Positions 26,883 through 39,501 of a stretch of 64,000 bases of DNA are shown here, piece after piece. The first letter of the stretch is position 1; each line of letters starts with the position of its first letter. This stretch comes from Mesorhizobium loti (GTDB taxonomy: Bacteria > Pseudomonadota > Alphaproteobacteria > Rhizobiales > Rhizobiaceae): contig CP050294.1 of assembly GCA_014189435.1 (NCBI GenBank), forward strand, positions 124,001 to 188,000, given 5' to 3'. Position numbers and translations under genes: made by a program. Under the pieces are notes generated by a model. That model saw nothing but the letters and a program-made list of their open reading frames with translations, searched no databases and was not told where the DNA came from.

Positions 26883-28253
26883 TTAAGCTACTGGCGCAAA
26901 AGCGGTGACAATTTGCTCTGCAATTTGATTTCCAGGCTCAATGGAAAGGCATCTCCTTGCGGCTTCAACAGCTGCGGGAAGATCGCCAAGCTTTTTGCGG
27001 CTGCGGGCCAGTCCGATCCAAGCCTTCACATTCGACCCGTCTACGGATGCCAACCGCTCATAGTAGGATACTGCCTGTTCGAAATTTGTGACCTTGAAGG
27101 AGTATTGGGCGAGGTTCGCCAACGCAAATTGATTGTTGCTGTCGATATCCAGCACCAATTCTGCCAACTGGGTAGATTCCTTAACGCTCCCATCCTTCAT
27201 TAAGCGTTTGTACTCACGGACGGTGCCGCGGAAGACGCGCTCCTCGATGTTGTCGTATCTGGACAAGTCCAAAGAGGATTTCTTAAGGACGGAGAAACGA
27301 TGGGCAGCCAAGAGATAATTGTGGGTGCGCAGGAATTCCCTAAGCTGAAGGAAGACAGCGCGTCGGGTTGCTTCGCCGATCTTATCATCGGGCACGGCAG
27401 CACCTACGCTCGCCAAAAGGACAAGAGCGTCCAGTTCCTGGTTAGTCAAAAGCGCCAGCCGCAAAACGCGACGCACCACCGATGGATTTTCAGGTGTCAG
27501 GCGCACCAGACGCGCCCATAACTCCAGAGAGGCTTCGTTATGTCCGCCTTTTTCATACGCGGTCGCCAATCTTTTCAAAGCGGTACTGTGATCGGGACTG
27601 AGCGCCAGGACACCGTGCCAGGTTCGAATATAGGTATTTGCGTCCGTTTCAAAATTGGCCTCGATCGCCTTTACGGCGGCGGCATGAATGAGTTGGCGCA
27701 ACCTGCGCTTCATCTTGGCGTCTCCGGGACTGAGGCTCAGTCCCAATTGCCAAAGCCTGGCAGCCTTCTCTTCGTCGCCTTCGTTTTTCGCCTGGAGTCC
27801 GGCGGCCGCCAATTGGGCGGCGATGCGCCGTGACAAGGTTTCGCGCTGTTCCGTTTTCTCCGCGTTTTCCGGTAGAGCTAGCAGTAACGTGGCTGCATCC
27901 TCCCACCTTCGTTTCGCGGCGAGCTGGTGAGCCGCACTTTGCACGTCGGGCGCGGCAATGGCCGCTGCGGCGCGAGCAGTTGCGACGAGGTCTGTGTCGT
28001 CCCCTCTGCGAATGGCGGCTTTCAGTTGGAGTTTAAGCGCATTCTGGTTGTCGGGGATCAGTGCCAACAGCGTTGCCGCGGCGTCTCCGACGCGGACATA
28101 GTCTCTCTGCTTCCAGGAGACTTTCAACTCCCTGTGTGCGCTGACGACGCTTTCAAAAAATCCGAGATCAGGTGATATACTGGCGGTGGCGGACACGTTT
28201 TCGGGGTTCCTCATTTGCGTTTTAGGTTGGTACTTTCGAGACTTGGCTTTCAT
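26883..28253 (-). CDS. TPR-repeat protein of the polysaccharide locus
   Basis: 456 residues made almost entirely of helical TPR-like repeats, for example RYDNIEERVFRGTVREYKRLMKDGSVKESTQLAELVL and NFEQAVSYYERLASVDGSNVKAWIGLARSRKKLGDLPAAVEAARRCL at the C-terminus. No signal peptide, membrane segment or catalytic domain is seen. Its repeats resemble the N-terminal halves of the neighbouring glycosyltransferases and acyltransferase, so it may be a scaffold for the synthase or a homologue that lost its enzyme domain. It follows the SGNH/esterase gene by 30 bp on the same strand. Confidence 0.72.
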   Translation of the reverse strand: MKAKSRKYQPKTQMRNPENVSATASISPDLGFFESVVSAHRELKVSWKQRDYVRVGDAAATLLALIPDNQNALKLQLKAAIRRGDDTDLVATARAAAAIAAPDVQSAAHQLAAKRRWEDAATLLLALPENAEKTEQRETLSRRIAAQLAAAGLQAKNEGDEEKAARLWQLGLSLSPGDAKMKRRLRQLIHAAAVKAIEANFETDANTYIRTWHGVLALSPDHSTALKRLATAYEKGGHNEASLELWARLVRLTPENPSVVRRVLRLALLTNQELDALVLLASVGAAVPDDKIGEATRRAVFLQLREFLRTHNYLLAAHRFSVLKKSSLDLSRYDNIEERVFRGTVREYKRLMKDGSVKESTQLAELVLDIDSNNQFALANLAQYSFKVTNFEQAVSYYERLASVDGSNVKAWIGLARSRKKLGDLPAAVEAARRCLSIEPGNQIAEQIVTAFAPVA

Positions 28254-28283
28254 GCTACCTAATCCTATTTTCGCGTATACTGG

Positions 28284-30645
28284 CTATTGGTAGGGCAACT
28301 CGACGGTCTCTGAGCAGGCCCAATCATACATTTCCGTATTGTCGTGCGGATCTACATAGTACCGAACTTTCGTACGAATGCCGCTTCGCGCTCCTTCATG
28401 TCGCCCGCAATTAGTCCCAGTTATGCGTGCAGCTATGAAAAGCTTGGCGCCAGATCGGCTTATTGGGTTCGAAAAATGTATTTCGAGGAGTTTGTCGTCG
28501 CGAGCGGATATGGCGAGGGAAGTTATTGTCGGGCCAGCCGCTCCCATCCCTACTGCATCAATACCTAACCCAGCCCCCAGATTTGATACATTTATGCGGT
28601 CATCGTTTTGCTCGAGCGTGATTGTTCTGGAATATTCAAGACCGATCACATTTGGTCGCAGCAACCGGACATGACTGACGCGTAGCGGTTCCAATCCAGG
28701 CCCGAAAAGGTCATCAAGTATAAAATGGCCGAATTGGAAGCCAATGCGGCGGTAGCCGATTGCTTTCAGATGAGCCGACCGACCATCGGAACGCATTTCG
28801 GGCTCGTGATGGTAAACAGGCCCAACACATCGTATATGCGGGTCAGCTTTTGCCACCCGAAGCTGTGACCAGACGCTTTCTGCTATTATTCCTGGTCGCG
28901 ATGCTCCGCGATTGGCTTGATATGTGAGCATAGGTACAGAAGCCACTTGGCCAGTTAGGTGCCGGATATCCGCGTCATATTGCTGCCGGAGCAGGATCAG
29001 GCCTCGCTGATAAGAATCGGCAGGCGTTCCCCGTCCGGCGTCGGACTCGCCGTGTGCGAGACAAATCGCCAGGACTCGGACACGTTTGCCTTCGGCACGG
29101 GCAAATTCCGCTGCCTTCGCCACCAAACGCATGACCTCCAGATGCTGTGCTGATCCTCGAAGTAACCCGTCAGCGCTCCCCTGATTAAGCCCGCTCAGGG
29201 TTGTGCCCCCGCGTCCGACAGAGGCAAACACCACGGTGGGCTTCTTTCCGAATCGACTTTCGCAGGTACGCATCAAGTAATCGGCCAAACCTCCGCAGGG
29301 TGTTTCCTTGGTCGAGCCGGTGGCCCGCTCAAACAGGTCAACCAGTTTTGACACGCGCCTGCCTCGAGGAGCAGATCCGGCATCGAACATCAGCGCGCGC
29401 CCAGGATGTTCTGGCACGGCGGTAAGAGGCGCGTCCCCTGCCTCATCGTTATTGCCCCCAAGTGCCCAAGACTGGCCGACGACAAGAATCATGTTGAGCA
29501 CATTCGCGTCGAAATCGAAATGAGACGCCGTTTCCGGGTGATAAACGAGATCGTCTGCGCTCAACGTCCCACAGTCTGTGCCCGGTTGTAACTCTCCAGC
29601 ATCTCTCGGGGGAATCTCACGCCCAACCGTTGAGTTGTCCTTCTCGCTCTCGTCGACGCTAGTGGTTTCGCTCGGACGCTTGTCTGGACTCTGGCTCTTA
29701 TTTGGGATCTGTGGTGGTTCGTCGTTTTCGAGCTCGGTTGGAACGAACGTCCTCTCAATGAGATCCTCCGGCGTCCCTCGCCCGGCGACTCTGCTTATGA
29801 ATTTATATAGATGGTTGGCGATCTCGGGAAAAAACTCGGGGTTCCAATGACGGCAATCATCGGCGAGGACACGTTTCACGCCGTGGCGTGCTACGAAAGG
29901 GGCAAAGTCCATCTCGTAGGCTTTGAGCCGATGTGCGACCTCGATCGATTGGTCCTTAAGTTCAGTGGGCCAGGAGATAGGTCGCCCGTCGGGCATGTAT
30001 CTAAAATTGTGATGAACCATCGCTAGCGGGACATCCAGCGTTTCTTTGATGCGCCCGATGTAATTGGTCATATCGTCAACGTTCAATTGACGCGTAGTCG
30101 TTCGTCCGACTAGATCGTGAAGCCACTCGAACTTCTCCGTAAGAGGAACCAATTCGAGGAGATGTTGTGCATACTTGGCGCGTTCGGATTCGTTCTGTTT
30201 AACAAGAGACGACCTCCATTTGGCCACTATGCGTGGCGGCACATTTAGATGTTCTAGCTCTGGCAGGATGATTTCTTGAAACCGATTCGTGTTAACAACG
30301 AAGTCATCGTACAAGATATCGATAGAGGTGCTCATTTCGACAATTATTATGTCAGCCGTATATGGGATGCCCATCTGCTCTCTGTTAGGCTCTCGGCTGC
30401 TATCGAGATAACAGAACCGCCGCACGTGCGGCGGGGATTGTTTTGCCGCCCGTTATAAAGCCCAGGAGCTGGACAGCACTCGCGGCAGAAATAGAGAACG
30501 GCGTCCTGAGAAATCCCATCTCCTTGTATATTCCGCCCAGCTTATTATTCTGATGCAGAGCCGAAATTAAATTATTGAGCAAGCAACCGCCGAATGATAT
30601 CGGGCGAATATTATCCAATGCGATAACTCCTTTCATCGGCCACAA
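28284..30645 (-). pseudogene. Two-domain SGNH/carbohydrate esterase protein, one frameshift
   Basis: N-terminal SGNH-like piece in one frame (30400-30645: NIRPISFGGCLLNNLISALHQ), continuing after a one-base shift near 30430 with DIIIVEMSTSIDILYDD and DDCRHWNPEFFPEIANHLYKFI. A proline/serine-rich linker (about 29650) leads to a second domain like sialate O-acetylesterases: MILVVGQSWALGG (nucleophile Ser), ICLAHGESDAG, and SDGRSAHLKAIGYRRIGFQ (Asp-His). It probably modified O-acetyl groups on the polysaccharide, a TviD-like role. An 18 bp palindrome (30417-30434) sits at the shift. The 713-residue second frame may still make a product. Confidence 0.62.
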
Positions 30646-30768
30646 CGACTCTGCTCACAGCGTTTTTAACGCCAATCCATCACCAATAACGGACGCGATT
30701 TGGCTCGCACATCGGTGCGCTATGGATCTTCGCCCTTCCTCAAGGTGAATGACTAGAGCATGTCCTGT

Positions 30769-31178
30769 TTAATCGGGTTCATATCCTGCGGCTTTGAAGT
30801 AGTTGGCACATTCGGCTGGGGTGAAGAGGTCGACGACCGCGCCGACCGCGTCCCACAGAGCCTTGATGGTTCTCTCGGCCTTTGCTCGCAGCAGCGCCTT
30901 GAGTTTGGCGAAGGCGTTCTCAATCGGATTGAAGTCGGGACTGTAGGGCGGCAGGTAGAGCAGGCTCGCGCCTGCGGCCTCAATCGCGTCGCGCACGCCG
31001 GCGGCCTTGTGGGCGGGCAGGTTGTCCATGACGACTACGTCGCCCTCCGACAATGTCGGGACCAGCACCTGCTCGACATAGGCCAGGAACACGTTGCCGT
31101 TCATGGCGCCGTCGTAGACGAAGGGCGCAGTCATGCCCGTCAGCCGCAGCGCTCCGGTGAAGGTCGTGGTCTTCCAGT
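30769..31178 (-). pseudogene. IS630-family transposase, 3' portion
   Basis: DDE end of the transposase: [51 protein letters not shown] and [30 protein letters not shown]. It is separated from its 5' portion at 37950-38486 by the IS110-type insertion. Confidence 0.82.
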
Positions 31179-31570
31179 GATGGGATGGACGCCCCCCTGA
31201 CGGCATCGATGTGCCAGAGTGGTGGCGTTGAGAACCACCGAAGGGAGACGTCCATGACACAAGTTAGCACCATTGGCCTGGATCTGGTATAGCGCGACAT
31301 ATGTGGAACGGCCCGCGTTGCAAGGGCTTTTTTAGTCGATTTCATCACGCGGGAACGGTGCAGTCATATGTCCGGCCTTTCAGCGCGGCCCATGACCGCT
31401 GGCCTCGATGAAGTCCGCGAAGCGGGTGGCTGATCAATCTGACGTGCTCGAAGCACATTGTCGCGCAAGCCTCTCCCGCGTCGGGATTTCGTCCCGTGGA
31501 ATCATCGTCTGCTCAATGCACCTCGCCTCTTCCTGGCTCTTCTCCGGTAGCTCGTGTCGGTACTCTGCCC

Positions 31571-32614
31571 TCAGGCGTTTGCCGCACGAACCGCCATCCC
31601 ACCAGGTTTCCGATAGGTCCCGCCCTTCGTTAGCAGGGCCCAGATGATCCTCGCGATCTTGTTGGCAAGCGCGATGGCGACGACCTTGAAGGGCCGACGC
31701 GCTAGCAACGCGGTCAACCAGGGCAGTGCCCTGTCGTTGTTTCTGGCATGGCGCAGGACAGAGGTAGCGCCATTTACAAGGAGAGATCGAAGCTCCGTGT
31801 TGCCCATCTTCGAGATGCCGCCCAACAGCTCCTTGCCGCCGCTCGAATGCGACCTCGGCGTGAGCCCAAGCCAAGCGGCAAGGTGACGGCCCGACCTGAA
31901 CCCGTCCGGATCGGGAACCAGCGCCTTGACGGTCGCCGCTGTGATCGCGCCGACGCCCGGGATCGTGGTCAGACGGCGCATGTCTTCGTCATGCTTTGCC
32001 TCGGTGACGATCTCGCGCTCAAGTCGTTCGACCTGTTCGCTCAGAGTGTCTAATTGGTCGACAAGGGCCGTCAGGGCGAAGCGCGCCGCCGCAGGCAGGC
32101 GAGCATCTGTCGGGTCACGCACGATCGCGGCTAATGCCGCCACCTTCGCCGGGCCGGCAGCCGCAATGATGCCCAATTCGGACATATGAGCGCGCAAGGC
32201 GTTGATCACTTGTGTTCTTTGGCGCAGCAGCAGAGCTCGCGTCCTCAGCACCATCGCCGCCGCCTGTTGCTCGGCCGACTTGATCGGCACAAAGCGCATG
32301 GTCTTGCGGGTTACCGCCTCGCTGATCGCCTCGGCGTCGGCAGCATCGGTCTTGCCGCGCTTGACAAAGGGCTTGACGTAGGCCGGCGGGATCAACCGGA
32401 CGTCATGGCCGAGTGCTGCGATCTCACGCGCCCAGTAATGTGCCCCGCCGCAGGCCTCGAGGCCGACGAGACAGGTTGGCTGCTTCTCGAAGAAGCGCAG
32501 CACTTCGGCCCGGCGCAACCGCCTGTTGAACAGCGGCGCGCCTTCGGCGTCTGCGCCGTGAACTTGGAAAACCTGCTTGGCCAAATCTAGCCCGATGGTG
32601 TTAATCTGCGTCAC
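31571..32614 (-). CDS. IS110-family transposase A1
   Basis: 347-residue DEDD transposase. N-terminal RuvC-like domain: [48 protein letters not shown] (DEDD acidic residues). C-terminal transposase_20 domain: LTTIPGVGAITAATVKAL and GRHLAAWLGLTPRSHSSGGK with the serine region. GTG start at 32612-32614, with GGAGGGA about 7 bases upstream, is preferred over a longer frame reading into the element end. Confidence 0.9.
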   Translation of the reverse strand: MTQINTIGLDLAKQVFQVHGADAEGAPLFNRRLRRAEVLRFFEKQPTCLVGLEACGGAHYWAREIAALGHDVRLIPPAYVKPFVKRGKTDAADAEAISEAVTRKTMRFVPIKSAEQQAAAMVLRTRALLLRQRTQVINALRAHMSELGIIAAAGPAKVAALAAIVRDPTDARLPAAARFALTALVDQLDTLSEQVERLEREIVTEAKHDEDMRRLTTIPGVGAITAATVKALVPDPDGFRSGRHLAAWLGLTPRSHSSGGKELLGGISKMGNTELRSLLVNGATSVLRHARNNDRALPWLTALLARRPFKVVAIALANKIARIIWALLTKGGTYRKPGGMAVRAANA

Positions 32615-32990
32615 GGAACGGTCCCTCCTTGGTGGCGTTGAAACAACGGCCACGTTAGCACTTGATGCTGTCGGAGCGGGCCGTTCCACCTCATCAATCT
32701 GGAAGAGAGGTGCGCGACATATGTGGAACGGCCCGCGTTGCAAGGGCTTTTTTAGTCGATTTCATCACGCGGGAACGGTGCAGTCATATGTCCGGCCTTT
32801 CAGCGCGGCCCATGACCGCTGGCCTCGATGAAGTCCGCGAAGCGGGTGGCTGATCAATCTGACGTGCTCGAAGCACATTGTCGCGCAAGCCTCTCCCGCG
32901 TCGGGATTTCGTCCCGTGGAATCATCGTCTGCTCAATGCACCTCGCCTCTTCCTGGCTCTTCTCCGGTAGCTCGTGTCGGTACTCTGCCC

Positions 32991-34034
32991 TCAGGCGTTT
33001 GCCGCACGAACCGCCATCCCACCAGGTTTCCGATAGGTCCCGCCCTTCGTTAGCAGGGCCCAGATGATCCTCGCGATCTTGTTGGCAAGCGCGATGGCGA
33101 CGACCTTGAAGGGCCGACGCGCTAGCAACGCGGTCAACCAGGGCAGTGCCCTGTCGTTGTTTCTGGCATGGCGCAGGACAGAGGTAGCGCCATTTACAAG
33201 GAGAGATCGAAGCTCCGTGTTGCCCATCTTCGAGATGCCGCCCAACAGCTCCTTGCCGCCGCTCGAATGCGACCTCGGCGTGAGCCCAAGCCAAGCGGCA
33301 AGGTGACGGCCCGACCTGAACCCGTCCGGATCGGGAACCAGCGCCTTGACGGTCGCCGCTGTGATCGCGCCGACGCCCGGGATCGTGGTCAGACGGCGCA
33401 TGTCTTCGTCATGCTTTGCCTCGGTGACGATCTCGCGCTCAAGTCGTTCGACCTGTTCGCTCAGAGTGTCTAATTGGTCGACAAGGGCCGTCAGGGCGAA
33501 GCGCGCCGCCGCAGGCAGGCGAGCATCTGTCGGGTCACGCACGATCGCGGCTAATGCCGCCACCTTCGCCGGGCCGGCAGCCGCAATGATGCCCAATTCG
33601 GACATATGAGCGCGCAAGGCGTTGATCACTTGTGTTCTTTGGCGCAGCAGCAGAGCTCGCGTCCTCAGCACCATCGCCGCCGCCTGTTGCTCGGCCGACT
33701 TGATCGGCACAAAGCGCATGGTCTTGCGGGTTACCGCCTCGCTGATCGCCTCGGCGTCGGCAGCATCGGTCTTGCCGCGCTTGACAAAGGGCTTGACGTA
33801 GGCCGGCGGGATCAACCGGACGTCATGGCCGAGTGCTGCGATCTCACGCGCCCAGTAATGTGCCCCGCCGCAGGCCTCGAGGCCGACGAGACAGGTTGGC
33901 TGCTTCTCGAAGAAGCGCAGCACTTCGGCCCGGCGCAACCGCCTGTTGAACAGCGGCGCGCCTTCGGCGTCTGCGCCGTGAACTTGGAAAACCTGCTTGG
34001 CCAAATCTAGCCCGATGGTGTTAATCTGCGTCAC
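32991..34034 (-). CDS. IS110-family transposase A2
   Basis: Second, identical copy of the transposase encoded 1420 bp away, with the same GTG start and ribosome site. Both copies keep all recognisable catalytic residues. In tandem arrangement the abutted ends could form a promoter for the downstream copy, as described for circular junctions of IS110/IS1111 elements. Confidence 0.9.
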   Translation of the reverse strand: MTQINTIGLDLAKQVFQVHGADAEGAPLFNRRLRRAEVLRFFEKQPTCLVGLEACGGAHYWAREIAALGHDVRLIPPAYVKPFVKRGKTDAADAEAISEAVTRKTMRFVPIKSAEQQAAAMVLRTRALLLRQRTQVINALRAHMSELGIIAAAGPAKVAALAAIVRDPTDARLPAAARFALTALVDQLDTLSEQVERLEREIVTEAKHDEDMRRLTTIPGVGAITAATVKALVPDPDGFRSGRHLAAWLGLTPRSHSSGGKELLGGISKMGNTELRSLLVNGATSVLRHARNNDRALPWLTALLARRPFKVVAIALANKIARIIWALLTKGGTYRKPGGMAVRAANA

Positions 34035-34210
34035 GGAACGGTCCCTCCTTGGTGGCGTTGAAACAACGGCCACGTTAGCACTTGATGCTGTCGGAGCGGG
34101 CCGTTCCACCTCATCAATCTGGATGAGAATCTGGTGTCGCGGTGATGCTGATGATCGCGGCATTGATTGTCGCGCGCAAGAGGTTTTATCGGTTTGATTG
34201 TCGCGGCGCG

Positions 34211-37209
<2,999 letters not shown>

Positions 37210-37949
37210 CTACGCCGCTTGCAGGATCAGGTTAGGTCGCTGGACGCGGAGATTGCGAAGCGGGCCAAAGCTGACGAAACGGCCCATCGGCTAATGAGCG
37301 TGCCTGGCATTGGGCCGCTGATCGTAACCGCGCTTGAGGCGATGGCTCCACCAGCAGAGACGTTCCGCTCTGGGCGCGATTTCGCAGCCTGGATCGGGCT
37401 GACGCCGATCCAGCGTTCGACCGGCGGCAAGGAGCGCCTCGGACGAACGTCGCGGATGGGAGAGCGAACGCTGCGACGCCTGCTCATCATCGCATCCAGC
37501 GCGGTAGTGCGCTGGGCCAAGCGCAAAGGCGTGCCATCCGGCTCGTGGCTCCATCGAATGCTGGCGCGCAAGCCGCCAATGCTGGTGATCGTGGCACTGG
37601 CCAACAAGACCGCGCGCATCGCATGGGCATTGATGACGAAAGGTGGAACCTACCGAGCTCCGACCGCCGCCGCATGAGTGCAGTGCAGTGAGCGAACGCG
37701 AGGCTGCCAGGAGGACGTGAGAAGGTCGAAGGACAGGTATGGCGCAACGTCGGCGAGGCGGGATCAGGAGAACCAGACGCATGGGGAGCGCTTCGAGCGC
37801 GTTCCAGTGATGTGGACCTGATCCTCGAACTCCCATACGGGCCCGCGGCCATGACGAAGCCGCAAAGAGAGGCCGAACACATGGCAGCACCCGATCACGC
37901 GCAGCAGCCTGAACCGAAGATTCTTCTTGCATCCGGCGGGGCGTCCACA

Positions 37950-38486
37950 CATGGCCATGGGGCACGCCGGCCCGGCAGCGCTCGCCGCGCGGCGCTCTTC
38001 CACGCAGGCGGGCCATCTTTGTGGAGAGGCCGGTCTCATCGATGAACACGAGCTTCGCCGGATCGAGATCGAGCTGGCCGTCGAACCAGTCCCGGCGCCG
38101 CTTCAGGACGTCGGGGCGATCCTGCTCCAGTGCGTGCGCGGACTTTTTTTGAATGTCCAGCCGTGGCCGCGAAGCCAGGCGCTCAAGGCGCTGCGGCTGA
38201 TCCGCACCGACTGCTCGGCGACGAGCCGCTCCACCATCTCGTTCAGCGTGATGTCCTTGCGCTCCTCGATCAGCCCGACGATGAAGGCTTCTTGCGCATC
38301 GAGGCTGGAGGCGCGGCGGCGGCCCTGCGGGCGTGGCGCCAGTTCGCCGATCTTCGCCCGCGCAATCCAGCGGATCGCGCTGGACACTCCCACGCCGAAC
38401 CGCGCCGCCGCTTGCCGCGCCGACATGCCCTCGTTCGAAGCCTTCAAGACCCGCGACCGAAGATCCCCGCTCAATGCTCTTCCCAT
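37950..38486 (-). pseudogene. IS630-family transposase, 5' portion
   Basis: HTH half MGRALSGDLRSRVLKASNEGMSARQAAARFGVG to the linker RALSAWLRGHGWTFKKS, then after a frame change near 38110 DWFDGQLDLDPAKLVFIDETGLSTKMARLRG (first DDE aspartate). It stops where IS110-B begins. The frame change may be the programmed shift of two-ORF IS630 elements or a mutation. Confidence 0.78.
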
Positions 38487-38588
38487 CGTCAACCTCCATC
38501 GAGGTGGATGTTGAATCAGCACAAAACGCAGCCGTCACATCACAATCGATTCATCGATCACAGGACGTGCTCTAGTTCTCGATCCGAC

Positions 38589-39191
38589 CTATTGTGGATT
38601 ACGGACCAGAACGCGAATCGGAAAGTCAGATTCAGATTGACACTGAAATCCTAGCGATTTGTGCAGTTTTATGACGATCGCGTTTGTGTTCGCAGCGTGT
38701 AGGTATATTGGAGTATTAGGATAGCGATCAAGCACATGATGCATCAACCGCCGCGCAACTCCTTTTCCCCGAGCCGCCTCGGCCACGGCCATACGCGGGA
38801 GATATTTTCCCTCCCCTGATGCAAGGGTTTCAACATTCGAGCCATGGCCTTCGAGGGCTCTCTTGAAATTCATCCTAGCGTCCCGATCCAGGTGCCGCAC
38901 GATGTCCAACATTCCCATCCGCTGGGATGCATCCAGTTCGCCTGCGTCGACAACTGATAGAAGCCCCAAAATTGCACCCTCTTCCCACAGGGTCCAAGTT
39001 TCTGAGAGCTCGGTCGACGGTGAATCAATTTGATCGGCTAAAATGAGGTTGAGCTTCGGACGGTCGATCGGAACCTTGTCATACAACTCCGGCAACGCTT
39101 GATATACGAGGTCACCCAAAAACGCCTTTCCCTCTTCTGAAAAGTCGTTCTCAATCTCTCCCTTCACCAATCGCCTGATATTCTGGTCCAA
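38589..39191 (-). CDS. GNAT-family N-acyltransferase
   Basis: About 200 residues. The C-terminal half has the acetyl/acyl-CoA-binding GNAT signature KYLPRMAVAEAARGKGVARRLMHHVLDRYPN followed by IYLHAANTNAIVIKLHKSLGFQ. The TTG at 39191 lies 8 bases after AAGAGG and is my preferred start; a GTG at 39200 overlaps that ribosome site. It lies 49 bp after a carrier-protein gene and may move an acyl or aminoacyl group from the carrier protein to a sugar amine, as some GNAT enzymes do. That role is inferred from context only. Confidence 0.75.
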   Translation of the reverse strand: MDQNIRRLVKGEIENDFSEEGKAFLGDLVYQALPELYDKVPIDRPKLNLILADQIDSPSTELSETWTLWEEGAILGLLSVVDAGELDASQRMGMLDIVRHLDRDARMNFKRALEGHGSNVETLASGEGKYLPRMAVAEAARGKGVARRLMHHVLDRYPNTPIYLHAANTNAIVIKLHKSLGFQCQSESDFPIRVLVRNPQ

Positions 39192-39249
39192 GGTATCCAC
39201 CTCTTGTAATATAAGAATAATGCACGCTGAATATAAAGAAGCTTATTTC

Positions 39250-39501
39250 TTACTTCCTCGATATCTTCTCTTTAAGAACATCGAAAAGGCCGCCGACATT
39301 ATCGAAAGTGACGATCTCCGCACCGATGAAACGAACGCTGAATGCCTCTTCAATCATTGCGATGAGACTAACATGCGCCATGCTGTCCCAACCAATGACA
39401 TCTTCCGCAACGGTCTCCCGTGCAATTTCGGTGTCATTCTCAGGAAACTCGCCGTTTATGATTTCGACGACTTTCTGAAACAATTTGCTGTCCTCTATCA
39501 T
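39250..39501 (-). CDS. Acyl carrier protein
   Basis: 83-residue carrier protein of the phosphopantetheine-binding family. The attachment motif is GWDSMAHVSLIAMIEEAF with Ser40. Length, acidity and helix pattern fit an ACP/PCP. The start overlaps the stop of the adenylation enzyme gene as ATGA, so the two are translationally coupled and the adenylating enzyme most likely loads this carrier. Confidence 0.88.
   Translation of the reverse strand: MIEDSKLFQKVVEIINGEFPENDTEIARETVAEDVIGWDSMAHVSLIAMIEEAFSVRFIGAEIVTFDNVGGLFDVLKEKISRK

Larger units (their letters stand above)
31292..34123 (-). mobile_element. Tandem pair of an IS110-family element (A1, A2)
   Basis: Two head-to-tail copies with a 1420 bp period: 31292-32703 and 32712-34123, joined by the 8 bp AGAGAGGT. 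They look identical by eye and encode identical proteins. Each carries subterminal inverted repeats GGAACGGCCCGC / GCGGGCCGTTCC, as in the IS1111 group. Confidence 0.85.

Noticed and set aside
31292..34123. CRISPR-like interpretation of the repeated sequence
   Set aside because: Only two 1.4 kb copies with coding content; no short spaced repeats were seen anywhere in the window.
37291..38538. 415-codon minus-strand frame
   Set aside because: A chance join of the IS630 5' part with antisense IS110-B sequence; only 37950-38486 is real transposase.
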